From NCBI GenBank assembly GCA_900708905.1, contig CAADRB010000044.1, forward strand, positions 850,463-914,462: 64,000 nucleotides of DNA, read 5' to 3'. Within the stretch, counting starts at the first letter, position 1. The number at the start of each line of letters is the position of its first letter. Under the pieces are notes generated by a model. The model did no database searches and was not told the DNA's origin. It saw nothing but the letters and a program-made list of their open reading frames with translations. Shown in pieces: positions 52,069 through 62,705 of the stretch. A program made the translations under genes and the position numbers. The DNA is from Hymenolepis diminuta (Eukaryota; Platyhelminthes; Cestoda; Cyclophyllidea; Hymenolepididae).

Positions 52069-53713
52069 TTAGGAGCGTTGACTGAATTTTAACGTCTCTA
52101 CATCATCTGCACCCCAACTGAAATAACCCACAACAGATTCTTTATGTACGACTACAATAGACCAAAATAAAACCAAGTAGTTTCAACAAGAGCAGGATTT
52201 ATACGTCCAATAGCAGCCTTTTCCGGAAATGTCAGAACTACTTCATAATGAGCGTCCCATGCTACTTATCTGTATTTTAGTAGCACATTCCTGGCAGTCA
52301 GAGAACCCTGGACTGTATGATATAACTATATACCAAGACAATGCTGAGTAACTTGAACAATTCTTTCCGATGAAAAGGGTTTGAGAGCCTTTGAAATGCC
52401 ACCTAAAGGTAAAATAGCAGGACTGAATATTAGTTTCCTAAACAAAGATGGAGGAAGGAGAAATAGGATCTTACCAGAATTGCATTCTAATAAACGCTCA
52501 CTTCTCCAGCTAATAGAGATCAGTTCACAGATTCTTATGAGACATAAGTCAGATAATTTGGATTTTGCAGTTCCAAATCGCTTCAATAGTGTCTCAACTT
52601 CGCTGGGGAATTTCAACCTCCACATAATGGGCTGCAAATCAGAAACAATTCCACTTGAACCTCGAATAAGTTTAGCTCTATTCAAAGGCACTGAGAAGTT
52701 TTCCAGTAGGATACAGTGCATTTCAGAGGTTAGAGATGCCACGGATTCACTCAAATTCTTGCAATTTGAGGAGAGAAGCGTAAGCCATACAAGTCCACGA
52801 ACAGGATGCCATGCTTCAGATAGTAGAAGTGGCCAATCTTGACCTTTAACCTTGGGTTTATCGAGAAATCGGGGTGGATTTACAGAGAAATAAGCTTTCC
52901 AATCAAATGATGCCCAGTCCTGTCGAACTGACTGTGAATGGCTCCATTTTAACCAAATTATTAGGATCTCCACTACCATTGGCGGTGGATGAAATTCTGG
53001 TTCATCTAACAGATAGCTCAAATAAAATTTCGTCGTACCTTGGAGAAACGGTGCAGAATAAACCAGTGTAGCTCCTGAAACCAGTGCTGAAACCAGTGGA
53101 GGAGAAAGACGAAGAAGATTAATAAACGGTTTCTCAAAAACACTGACATCAGAAAAGTTCCCGTTTTCAAGAAGGTTCCTGCAAACTTCCTGCATACCTC
53201 TAACAGTTAGAAGGCTCTCAAATATTTTTCTAACAAAATTTGATACAGGACGTGTGGCCTCAAAGAGTCTCTCAGTAGAGAGAACACAGTCTTTGGTAGA
53301 AATGGACTGGCAGATGATGAATATTTGTCCCTAAATTTGAAAAACTATAAGTCAATTTGACTTTTTGTTACCTTTAACCAAACGGCAACTAAATCTAGTA
53401 ATGGAGCCAAGCCGACGCATATAGCTAATTCCGTTAAACTAATTAAGAAACGTTCCCTGACCGGGTTGACATTAAATCCACAGGGAAATAGCAGATGAAA
53501 GGCCATTTGGCGAACGCTTTCATCACACGATGTCGCAAAATGATCAGCAAATGCGTCTAAAAGCTCGAGAAATTGCAATTCATTCGGTAATTCTGATTTC
53601 ACAAGAAAAAGTGAATCAAGTGCATGTTGTATAGTCTCGAAATTAATAGAATTATTTTGACAAGCGCACTCAAATTTCTTTAGTTCTTCTTTGCATACCG
53701 CTGCAAGCGTCAT
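52069..53713 (-). CDS. INTS15: Integrator complex subunit 15 homologue
   Basis: Homologue of INTS15 (C7orf26), a helical subunit of the Integrator complex, which cleaves nascent RNAs at snRNA and other genes in the nucleus. The ATG at 53,713 starts exon 1 (to 53,372); a 41-base intron (53,331-53,371) joins WLK to GQIFIICQS in phase. Family landmarks by memory of the human protein are LQFLELLDAFADHF, DESVRQMAFHLLF, LLDLVAVWL, SPPLVSALVSGATLVY and PPPMVVEILIIWL. Read straight on, the protein ends at 52,326 with 448 residues (human 449). However, a good donor (TTG|GTATAT) sits just before that stop, and a 72-base intron (52,262-52,333) plus a 38-base intron (52,118-52,155) join two more exons (52,156-52,261 and 52,069-52,117) in phase, giving 497 residues and a C-terminus DDVETLKFSQRS. 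I prefer the longer model, because the added exons read as protein (DAHYEVVLTFPEKAAIG). The family is fairly sure, the 3' end less so. Confidence 0.8.
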
Positions 53714-54803
53714 TCTGACTTCGAAGTCTTGACAGATATTTGCCCTTAACAGGCAATGCTAATCAAGGTTGTATTTTGATAATGCGCGATTCTAGAAGAG
53801 TGAATATTATTTTAAAATTTCGTTATAATTATTATTATTTTGTAAAATGGAAAATGTTTTAATCTTCAACAAATGTCGTTAATTTAACTTGTGTCTATCT
53901 CATAGTGATTATTAGGAGCAGCATTGCAGTCGGAGGTTCATTGATCACTCTGCACGACTGCCATACCAAAAGTCACGGATTCGAATCTTATCGGCACACA
54001 CCCGGTGATCAGAATGGACAACCAAGTGGTTAAGTCTTAATAACATAGGGGATGGTGGAATTCGAGCCTCTCACATAAGGTGTTTCCCCAGGATGAGCGT
54101 TATAAAACGCTTTCCCAAATGGGCCAGAGGATTATCATTATTATTTAAATGAAATAAAATAAATATCTCAAATTACCTGATGATCTAATAATTATCCCTT
54201 TCATGTAACCGTATTTGTTGTTTTCACCTTACTAGGGTTCAGATATCTTTCTAAAGATAATGTTAATTTCGGTTCATTTGGCACAATTCACACCACTTGC
54301 TCACTCGACAATGATAAGATTAAAATATTTTATAAATACACAGAGTAAAGGCCTTCCAATTCGGTATCCAGGTATGTACATATTTATGTCTTCGCGACAT
54401 TTTTCCCAGTAATATGAGCGCATTCAATAACTTTCATCAGGTCTGCCGCAATAACAATCTCAAAATGTCAAGCCAGATTGTATCAGCATTGTTTAACACC
54501 ATTTGTCGAGCATTTGAAACTCTTCTTTTTATTTCAAAAAGAAACTGAGAACTTTTGTTGTTAGTGTACTTTGGAGTAATAAAGTATTAAATCATAACAC
54601 TACTTTTTAATTTAAAATTTGTCTGTAATATTGTTAATGTATTATAGTTTATCCCTTTATGAACATACACAAGAAATTTTTCTATTGGTTTATTGTACTG
54701 TTTTTAAATGATTTTGCGCGTTTTGTTCATAATCGAGCTCGTTGCGGATTTGTCCATTCTGCTGCACTCGGTTGTCCTTTAACATTAATCGCATAATCCT
54801 GAA
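53714..54803. other. Divergent promoter region with repeat
   Basis: About 1.1 kb lies between the divergent starts of the INTS15-like gene and the SLC25A51-like gene. It holds the SINE-like element at 53,915-54,165; the rest is AT-rich. Promoters for both genes should lie here, but no core motif is convincing. Confidence 0.5.
53915..54165 (+). repeat. SINE-like, tRNA-related repeat, copy 1
   Basis: The 5' part (from about 53,925) resembles a tRNA-derived promoter head: a weak A-box-like stretch, and a B-box-like ggattcgaatc at 53,977-53,987. Downstream it shares blocks with 55,905-56,240: gggatggtggaattcgagcc, a taaggtg/taaaggagg block, and aaaacgctttcc/aaaacgctttt. It ends near an ATT-rich tail. 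It is probably an old short interspersed element. Confidence 0.5.
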
Positions 54804-55682
54804 ATGCGATCTGAATTGGTGAACGTAAAGTCTCTTGAAAATGGAAATACTATTCTTCATGTTCCAAGGGAATATATGTGTGGGGCAGTCGCTTCAATGG
54901 TAAACCTGATTATAGTCTTTCCTCTCCACAAAACCGTGTTTTTTCAGCAACTAGAAGGTGTTCGTTTTTCAGTAGCATTTACACGATTAAGAGCGGAAGG
55001 TCTTGCTCATTTGTATCGAGGTGCCCTCCCCCCTCTTCTTCAAAGATCTGCTTCTGCATCCGTGATGTTCGGCTTTCAAAGTCAATCCCAACGTTTCCTC
55101 AACAGAAATCTAACAACAACGGAGCTTCCATCTTATCTAAAGATCATAATTTCTGCAACAATGGCTGGGTCTCTTGAAGCAACATTAACACCATTTGAGA
55201 GAGTTCAAACTCTTCTTCAATCTTCAAACAGTTCACATCTGTACAAAAATACCTCTCGTGCGTTGTATAGTCTTCTCAAATCTCATGGGATTCGTGAACT
55301 CTACCGAGGCTGTACTCCTATTTTTCTTCGAAATTGTGTTGGTAATGTTTTGTATTTCGGTGGCAAGAGCAGACTCATGGAGAAAAGCCATCCCCTTGAT
55401 CTTCCTTCAGGTCAACGCCATTTGATGGACTTTTTGATCGGTGGTTTTCTGGGATCAACAATCGGGGCAATCATTTTTCCTCTAAATGTCGCTAAGTGTC
55501 AGATGCAATCTGTTGTAGGAACGAAATTTGCTAGTCTCAGGTCTACGATGCGGAGTTTACTGAATGAAAGGCAGCACGTGAAGATCAGACGTCTTTACAG
55601 TGGACTTCCAGCAAACGTCGCTCGATCTCTTTTTTCTTGGGGGATCATTACCATGATCTATGAGTGGCTCCTCACTTTGTAA
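54804..55682 (+). CDS. SLC25A51: Mitochondrial carrier, SLC25A51-type NAD+ transporter
   Basis: An intronless 292-residue member of the mitochondrial carrier family, closest to SLC25A51/52 (MCART1), which imports NAD+ through the inner mitochondrial membrane. Three repeats are seen, each opening with a variant of the P-x-[DE]-x-x-[KR] signature: FPLHKTVFFQQ at residues 39-49, TPFERVQTLLQ at about 129-139, and FPLNVAKCQMQ at about 227-237. The non-standard first and third signatures (HK and NVAK) and the intact TPFERVQ are typical of this subfamily, as are the blocks YMCGAVASMVN, LYRGALPPLLQR, LYRGCTPIFLRNCVGNVLYFG and RSLFSWGI. The length equals the family norm (human 297). The ATG at 54,804 precedes the first repeat by a normal short N-terminus. 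No introns, in contrast to the neighbours, so it could be a retrocopy that stayed intact, or an ancestral state. Annotation by similarity is strong; substrate specificity is inferred. Confidence 0.92.
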   Translation: MRSELVNVKSLENGNTILHVPREYMCGAVASMVNLIIVFPLHKTVFFQQLEGVRFSVAFTRLRAEGLAHLYRGALPPLLQRSASASVMFGFQSQSQRFLNRNLTTTELPSYLKIIISATMAGSLEATLTPFERVQTLLQSSNSSHLYKNTSRALYSLLKSHGIRELYRGCTPIFLRNCVGNVLYFGGKSRLMEKSHPLDLPSGQRHLMDFLIGGFLGSTIGAIIFPLNVAKCQMQSVVGTKFASLRSTMRSLLNERQHVKIRRLYSGLPANVARSLFSWGIITMIYEWLLTL

Positions 55683-55904
55683 ATATGCGGATAAATCCTA
55701 TTCTGAATGCTTTCCTTCTCATGTATAGTGCGCCTAGTCCGATTTTGAAATTTCTCTGTATATTTTTTAATTTACTATTTTTAGAAGTCTATTGGTATGA
55801 TTTGAATGCTTTTATTTATTGAGAATCATGTATTTTACATATTGTTTGTTTTGCTTTTATTTTGACTTGAAGAGCTCCTATTGGGGTTATCTTTATTTTT
55901 TTAA
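55683..55904 (+). other. 3' flank of the carrier gene
   Basis: AT-rich likely 3'UTR and spacer; no canonical AATAAA directly after the stop. Variants such as GATAAA occur close to the stop codon. Confidence 0.4.
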
Positions 55905-56240
55905 TTCGCCGGTGATGCAGTGATTAACATGATCGTCTGTAAAGTCAGGTTTCAAGATTTTGATACTCAATGGAACACACTTAAAGAGCGGAATGATCGG
56001 CCGCTCTCTTTATCACTGGATGATAGGGGGTATGGCAGGATTCGAGTTTCTAACCTAAAGGAGGGGTGTGCATGCATAACTTTGTATTCAGATGGAACAG
56101 CGGTTAGTGTACCTACCTTGATGTTGGAGCCTACGGGTCATCAATTCACACCCAGTGAATGAAATGATCAACCTCGCTAGGGGAGTTCTATGATGCTTTC
56201 TCAATATGCTTATTGTAAAACGCTTTTCTTAATTGACTTT
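55905..56240 (+). repeat. SINE-like, tRNA-related repeat, copy 2
   Basis: The head at 55,908-55,970 (gccggtgatgcagtgattaa, later gattttgatactc) looks like a tRNA-derived A-box and a decayed B-box. The body shares with copy 1 the string ggattcgagtttctaacct, a gggg-rich block, and aaaacgctttt near the end. Together with copy 1 it brackets the carrier gene in the same orientation. The small frame at 55,920-56,162 is not regarded as a gene. Confidence 0.5.
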
Positions 56241-57479
56241 GGAGTCGTTATTGCCGTGTTTACCGTTTTTTCTGTGCTCCGGAGAGCGTAGCGGTCAGTG
56301 TCCGACTTCGTAATTTCGGTATTTAATGACGTGAACGGCTGTGTTGGTTGAGGTGATGGAAGTCAGAGAGCTCGCGAGGTCCAAGTGTCGGAAAACACTT
56401 CTGCAATTTTTAACTGTTCAGACTTAGCACTCAGGGTAACTTTGTGCAATTTCTAAGCAGAGGCACTTCGGTATCTTAGTAAATAATAATGCCTAACGAT
56501 GGGGCATTGAGGTTCGGAGGCGTAAATGTTGTCGTTTTTCATGCACTTCCGGGATATTTGTGCGCTTGTATATGCCTGATCTGGTATTTTCATTGTAGAT
56601 TTCTTGTATTGCGTTTGCGAGGTTCACAACTGTTTCCAGTCGGTGTCTCCCTTCATATCCGTAATTGCTATAACAAGAACTGAGATGGCTTTACTTCAGG
56701 TGTCATCATACTGTGGGATTGCCTTGTTTCTGCTCCCAGATTACAGGAATAGAAAGTCACGTTTATGATGGATGTGAATCAAATAGTAATTATGTAGATT
56801 ACAGAGAACGAGGAATTCAGTGACTACGTCTTTACCTCCAAAGATTAGAAAGATCGCCTTTAGTGGCCTGGGTGGAATGGGTGTTTAATAGGGAAAAGAT
56901 ACACACCGTAATGAAGTGCAAGTGTCTGGACGCATATAGCGAAGGAGAGGTAGCAAGAGTGTACTGGAAGTCCAACGCAGCTCGTCGTATGGTCCTCATT
57001 TGGGCTTCCCGTTCTATCCGCAGGGAGGAGGTATTCATAAAAAGGTTAGGGCATAATTAGATAGTTAAATGATCCAGACATTCTGATCGGTTGGTGAGAT
57101 CAAAGGCATGGATCATTACGGTCCATCAAGACGGTTCCAATATATGACTATCCACGGAATGGTCAAGCCATGAAATGTTGTTTTATCATTATGTATATAG
57201 TCTCTACATCTTCGTGACTCTTTACCAAATTATATGAAATGGGTTCAATATTTATTGGGAATCATACTGATCAGTACTAATCGACAGGAGTCTCTCAATA
57301 ATAGGTTGTTTGGTGCTCTTTATTGTTTCCTTGTACTTGGTAATTTATTGTCAATGTTTCTCCTGCTACCGTTAGGTTGTTATTGCCACTTGTTTTGAGG
57401 CTTTCCCATCAAATGCTTTCGTTTAATGCCATTACGTGAATCTCGTAATAGTAAGGCAATTTCTAGTCTTGGGGAAAAG
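56241..57479. other. Repeat-like, GC-richer intergenic DNA
   Basis: GC-richer than the left part of the window, with short open frames at 56,489-56,683 and 56,832-57,060 on both strands, none recognisable. The patch at 56,280-56,400 (agcgtagcggtcagtgtcc) may be another tRNA-related head. It is probably a mosaic of old elements. Confidence 0.35.
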
Positions 57480-57539
57480 ATAATGTTTCTTTTTGAGAAC
57501 CTTAATTTACAATGATTCTCAAGCCCATGTGTTCACAAG

Positions 57540-57842
57540 ACTTGACCTGGATAGAGAGAAGGTATTCTAGAGCTGCTCTTATGAGAAACTCATATTCTAT
57601 CACTACTCCTGTTGACGGGAATTAACCAGGGCTGTTGATCACCCACATCATTGAGCTCGTAACCCTTGACTTGGCAGACCACGTTAACCAATCTACCAGT
57701 AAATTAGATTAAGTAATAAGTCATGCCGTTCTCAAAACGAGTGAAAGAAAACATGTGTCTCTAATTATTCCCCAGCTATGACAATTTCCAGCATCCGACC
57801 TCCAAGTAGTTGGATTGCAGGCGTACACCACTACGTCCGGCC
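57540..57842 (-). ncRNA. 7SL (SRP) RNA-like sequence
   Basis: On the - strand, starting at 57,842, the sequence follows the 5' Alu domain of metazoan signal recognition particle RNA: GGCCGGACGTAGTGGTGTAC, GCCTGCAATCC, ACTACTTGG and AGGTCGGATGCTGGA. The small stem CCAA-CTAC-TTGG is fully paired although its bases differ from human, which argues for an evolving native RNA rather than primate contamination. Similarity weakens further in. A helix-8-like stretch (CCAAGTCAAGGGTTACGAGC) appears about 170 bases in, close to its expected place, and TATCCAGG near 57,550 could close helix 5. The region 57,780-57,842 is well supported; the rest and the 3' end are inferred. It may be a functional gene or a 7SL-derived pseudogene. 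Confidence 0.5.
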
Positions 57843-58440
57843 ATTATTACTTTTATCACATAAAGCAATGCAAATGAAAGCAGTTATAATCATAGGAAAG
57901 CATCTAAATTGAGTGACTGAGGTGTCTTAAAATGTCGTTTTCATATTCTTTATTTTGTTTACCATTGTGTCCTTTAAGATTATCTTCAGCTTCATGGCTA
58001 TTGCGAACCTCGCAATTGTTATTAAACTGTCTTTTATTTGCTCTCATTTAACACTGATGTGTTAATCTTGCAATGACATTTTTCAAACCTATAAGTCTTG
58101 AGCAGAGGTTAAAGCCTCACTTTGAGAAACTCAATATTGCATTTATTGTCAATGTTATTCCCCATGGTAAAGCAAATAACTACAATTTTGGGGAACGACT
58201 TAAATACTATGAATAGCGAGGACGATCCAAATATGAAAATTTCTTTTTTTTTCACTTGAGGACTTGAGTTCATTGCAATAAAGTAAAATTCTGACTGAAT
58301 TTGGTTCACTGATGTCTCCTTAACATCGTTCCAAAAATCAAAATTCAAAGCGCTTATTAGACAAGTAGCGTATTAAACGATTACAGAGGAGTAGAAAAGG
58401 TTATAGGAATGGATAGTTAAGAATAAAAGTCGGGTTACAC
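57843..58440. other. AT-rich intergenic stretch
   Basis: This is the upstream side of the 7SL-like sequence, then AT-rich DNA to the gap. An ATTTGCAT octamer lies about 30 bases upstream of the 7SL-like start and might belong to a polymerase III type promoter. No gene. Confidence 0.35.
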
Positions 58441-58657
58441 NNNNNNNNNNNNNNNNNNNNNNNNNNNNNNNNNNNNNNNNNNNNNNNNNNNNNNNNNNNN
58501 NNNNNNNNNNNNNNNNNNNNNNNNNNNNNNNNNNNNNNNNNNNNNNNNNNNNNNNNNNNNNNNNNNNNNNNNNNNNNNNNNNNNNNNNNNNNNNNNNNNN
58601 NNNNNNNNNNNNNNNNNNNNNNNNNNNNNNNNNNNNNNNNNNNNNNNNNNNNNNNNN
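58441..58657. other. Assembly gap (217 N)
   Basis: A run of 217 undetermined bases. Frames crossing it are meaningless. Confidence 0.99.
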
Positions 58658-60949
58658 ATGTTTGCCCATTTTGGCACATCTTTTTTTTCGGAGAGCAGTT
58701 AGATTGTGCTACTTAATATGTTCTTACACAAATTCTAGTTAAGAAAGTCTTTTTTGAGTGTCTGATATGGCATCTTATCACATGTTGTCAATTAGCATAA
58801 TATTTATTCTCATATTGGTTTTTGTCTGTGCCTGTCAACACATTATGCTTGTGGCCTTCGTCGTCACTTGAAATTAAACTACTTCAGTTAAGAAAACGAG
58901 AGTGCACTTATCTCGAATTTACGTCGACAATTTATTACACGTTCATAAGATAGAACTTACCAAATGCACATGCGTATTCGTCTAGCGAGGTATGTATGAA
59001 AAATCCAAACCATCCTATTTGGTTTATTTATCTTTTCTATGCCCAAGTTAACTACCTATTACCTGAACCAAACTGTTAAAAAGCACTAATCCTAAGTAAA
59101 GTTGCTTTTATAATATGACTGACTTAAGCCTAGAGATATCCATTTTAATTGTAATGATATAAAATTAAGGCTAACAGGATACAAGACCCTTTTCTGAAAT
59201 AGGAATAGCAAGTGAGTTGGACCACTGGTGTGGAAAAGGAAGGAGTGAGGAAAGAGGAGAAGTAGGAAATGGGATGCTGGTAGACATGCCACAATTACGT
59301 GCGAGACAACGAAATTATGAAATAGGGAGTGATAAAAAGTTTGAAGAAGTTTGTGCCACAGGATCATCTATTGGTTATCGTGGACAAACTTCTTGTTGAC
59401 TGGATTTGAACCAGTTTGTGTCTCAGTATGACAATTAAGCCAAACAGATACTTGGGACACCACCGTGCGTGTATTACTACTGCAAACAAAGTCGATCGAT
59501 TCCAGATCTACATTTTGCATTATTTTTATTTTGTTAACTCCCAAAAGATTGTTCCGTAATCGTATGTCTTATGAGTATACTTGATTATGCATTTTCGAAT
59601 CCAAATTACCCGGTGAACAGTTTTGTTACAGTCGACTATGGTTAAGGTAGTCTGATTCATTAACTGCAAGTCGTAGCTTACATCATTAGACCGTACTCTA
59701 GCTGCAAGGTCAGCAGATTTGATTTCAGTTAATTTGTACATTCAGGAAAGAGAAAAATAAGGACATTAAGTAAGAACCAAGTACGCAAATGCCTCTAAGA
59801 CGAAAAACAGAATTCCTCCTTATTATTGCTCCAACTTTATACACAAGAATGATTTCAGTGCCAATCCACTGAAATTAAATGTCGTATAATATTTAGCCGA
59901 AATCCACATGCAGTGGTTTACCGATTTTACCCGAATTAAATACCTTCAGTTTAAATGGAGGGCAGTGAAAATCCAAAAAATACGCTTGGAGTACAAAGAC
60001 CTCATTTCAATGATGAAGTTGAACTCTATGGATTTAATCCCAGGGACAAGTGCAGATCACGAGAAAGTGGAGATGTACCAGAAGAATATGGTGGTGAACA
60101 GAAGTGGCAGAAAATTTAGGTCTATTGAGGACTGTCCTCATACTGATGTGATCCATGACGTAAAGGACCGGTGAATCGATCCCATATCCCACCTAAGTGG
60201 TTGCGATATAGGCGTGACATTCCGTACTGGAAGGAATAAGTATGGAATAATAATAGTCGAGTCGCGACTGTTATTGTAAGCAAGGAACAAAATCTGTAGA
60301 TATTCATGAAGTTGCCGAGGGAAAATTCCCTGAATTTCTGTCAGTTTAATAACAGCTGTCAGGAAAGAAAAAAGGTTATGCAATTCAATAAATCTGAAAA
60401 TTCTACAGGACCAAAGTTCAATAAAATTGATCTAGAACCGTAGCAGATATCCTAGGAAGACTGCAGCAGAGTAAAATCAGGCTAATACCACATTGTGTTA
60501 ACTTTCAACTGCCAGTTCTATCTCTATTCTTCTATAAATAATGCGAAACCGCGAGCGATCTCATTGACGTATTTAAAAACGGTCTGCCCCTGAAGTCTAA
60601 TATTGGAGCCCTTATAAAGTCTTCCTCAAATTCAACACCCTATCGTTGTGCCCAAACGCTTGGTTAAATCTAGATCTGTCATTAAAAATGTGCTGCTCCA
60701 CACTTACATAGCTATTCTGAAGTCCGATTTGAGCATGCCATGTCTGAATGAGTTGGAGTGAACCCTAAATGAATATAGATGGATCTACGGATGTATAGTG
60801 AAGGAAAAGGTTAACCACAAAATTATGAAATAAGAGAAGAGTAAGATCAATCACTGATAAAAATGACTGTTGCGTAGAAGTGAAAGGCCTATCCGGATGT
60901 ATTAATTGTAAACACTCAACAGCATTCTTAGAACATTTAACGACAACTA
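58658..60949. other. Intergenic, possible decayed element
   Basis: No firm gene. A frame at 59,908-60,174 (+) reads a hydrophilic 88-residue peptide in GC-richer sequence, and bases 60,480-60,900 read broken protein-like blocks; both look like remnants of a mobile element that I cannot name. The left part is AT-rich. Confidence 0.35.
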
Positions 60950-62176
60950 TCAGGTTGTAACAGAAGTCCTGCCCATTTTTTTAATTTGAATTAAAGTGAA
61001 AATTTTGTCAAAAATACATTTGTTTAGTGTTCAACATAGTCACCATTTTTATTAATTACATCTTACCACCTTGCCATAAGCTTTCTCATTCCTTCTTCAT
61101 GGAATTTAGCCAGTTTGCACTCAAAAAAGGAACTGGCTTCATTTCGACCTCTTTTCCTGAGGTAAGTCTTTGTCCAATTGAATGATTCTGTAGGCTCCTG
61201 AAAAGATGAAAATCGGTTGATGCAAGATGGGGAGAATATGGAGGGTGATGCATCACTTCCCAGCCGAATTCTTCAAAGACATTTTTGGTTGCTCTTGAAG
61301 TGTGGGGTCTGCAGAATCACTCCTTTTCGATTGATCAAAGAAGACCGTTTTTCCTTCTTTTAAATTATCTTTAAACGAGTAGCTGCTGTCAGTAAACTTC
61401 AGAAGTTATTGCTTGATTGTCACCCATTGGTTCACAATAAACAATTCCCTTCAAATTCCACCATACACACAGAAGAATTTTTTGGATGCAGTCCACTTTT
61501 CGGTTGTGGAATTGGCTTTGAACTACTGCCTTGATTTAACCACCATCTTTTGCGTCTAACATTGTTGTAAAGGATCCACCACTTCTCGTTGCTGTCAGTT
61601 ATGATTCGGTCTAAAAATGGTGCCTGAAGTTCACGAGAACGGTCACAACAGTGAAACATGATAGGTGACACGCTGTTGTTAATTGATTTCTGACAAACCG
61701 TGCGGGACCCATTTCCCAGCCCTCGAGACTTTCCAGCCAAGTCTTTTTATTTCTCTATATATCGTCATATGGCTTACGTTAAAGGTTTTACTCGGTTCTA
61801 TAGTATTGCAGGTTGAATTTTCATCAATGCCAACTTTCAATTGCTCAGAATTGAGTTCTTTTAAGCATCCTGCTGAAGTCATCCTTTTCGAAACGTGAAA
61901 ACCACCTTCTGCAGGTCCTTTCGTTCGCAACGTCATTTCCATAAGTGTCTTTGAATGTTTCTGCTACTGAGCGTGCTGCCTGATATGCTCTTTATTTGGA
62001 GTGTACATTAGGGCTGGAAATAGTTATTAATAGGGATAATTATCACACAATCTGAAAGAAGAGATAATATTTTATTACTTACCATAGATAAGCACACATC
62101 ATTAACAAGCAAAATTGAAGTAATCATGCACTAGACACATAACTCAAAAATTGGACGGCTTTTTGTTACATCCTGA
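60950..62176 (-). mobile_element. Mariner-like transposon, full length, inactive (MLE-2)
   Basis: An element of 1,227 bases with both ends present. The left end begins TCAGGTTGTAACAGAAG and the right end, read on the other strand, TCAGGATGTAACAAAAAG; both are flanked by TA (60,948-60,949 and 62,177-62,178), the target duplication of the mariner/Tc1 group. Inside, on the - strand, is a decayed transposase. The size and structure match a classical mariner. Confidence 0.88.
61024..61985 (-). pseudogene. Mariner transposase, decayed
   Basis: Read from 61,985 downwards, fragments in several frames follow a mariner transposase: AARSVAETFKDTYGNDV, TCRRWFSRFEKDDF (N-terminal helix-turn-helix), FNVSHMTIYREIKRLGWK, GKWVPHGLSE, then APFLDRIIT with a damaged TGDEKW motif (TDSNEKWW), ILYNNVRRKR, GLHPK, a region where the second aspartate motif (DNARPH) is reduced to TPHF, and EEFGWEVMHHPPYSP with HLASTDFHLF, where the DLAP aspartate has become histidine but the SDYH-type aspartate is kept. 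The likely ancestral stop is at 61,024. At least two catalytic positions are destroyed and there are frameshifts, so it cannot be active. Confidence 0.88.
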
Positions 62177-62178
62177 TA

Positions 62179-62532
62179 CTTTAAATATGAATGGAGAAGT
62201 TTCCTAAATTATCCCTTAACCAGAAAGTAAAATTTGTTTTATTCACTACAAAGCCATGAATTCAACATCATCCTTCTTGGCACAGCACACCGTGAGACAA
62301 ACGAAGTCTTAACGCTTTGCTACACTATTCCATTTCTTACTCTATGCCTTCTGTGTCCCATCATTACCCCATTTCGTCTCACACGAGTTGAACGCAATTA
62401 ATGATTACTTCATATATGAAAGTAATATGTTCTCCAAAAATAATTTTAAATTTAAGATTCTACATTTTCCATTTCTTAAGTCCCTCTTCTTTTAAGTCTA
62501 TATTATTCGAACGAACTTATTTACATTACGGT
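62179..62532. other. Spacer between mariner and LTR element
   Basis: AT-rich sequence; no gene. The true start of the LTR may lie in here, because only one LTR is in the window and the boundary cannot be fixed by comparison. Confidence 0.4.
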
Positions 62533-62705
62533 TGTAAATGACGCTTAATATAAATCGACCTACCGTCACGAAAATGTACGTCTTATATTAATATTATGAT
62601 TTGGGTCGTTTTGTATTATGCGGTCGTATTTGTAACTAGTGTAATGTCTTAGGGAATCTGAGAGTCGGTTACGTTTCCTACAGAGAAGGGACGATTATAA
62701 CAGTT

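Noticed and set aside
52381..53071. Two open frames on the + strand (153 and 65 codons)
   Set aside because: Antisense shadows of INTS15 exon 2; the - strand carries the recognisable protein.
54878..55425. Two open frames (99 and 76 codons) on the + strand
   Set aside because: Out-of-frame shadows of the SLC25A51-type gene.
57780..57842. Human Alu contamination
   Set aside because: The block resembles an Alu left arm, but its differences keep the small stem paired, it diverges further in, and its flanks are native AT-rich DNA; a native 7SL relative fits better.
58373..58679. Open frames across the N run
   Set aside because: They exist only because undetermined bases cannot contain stops.
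61679..61942. Separate small genes at 61.43-61.94 kb
   Set aside because: The open frames are pieces of one frameshifted mariner transposase between matching inverted ends.
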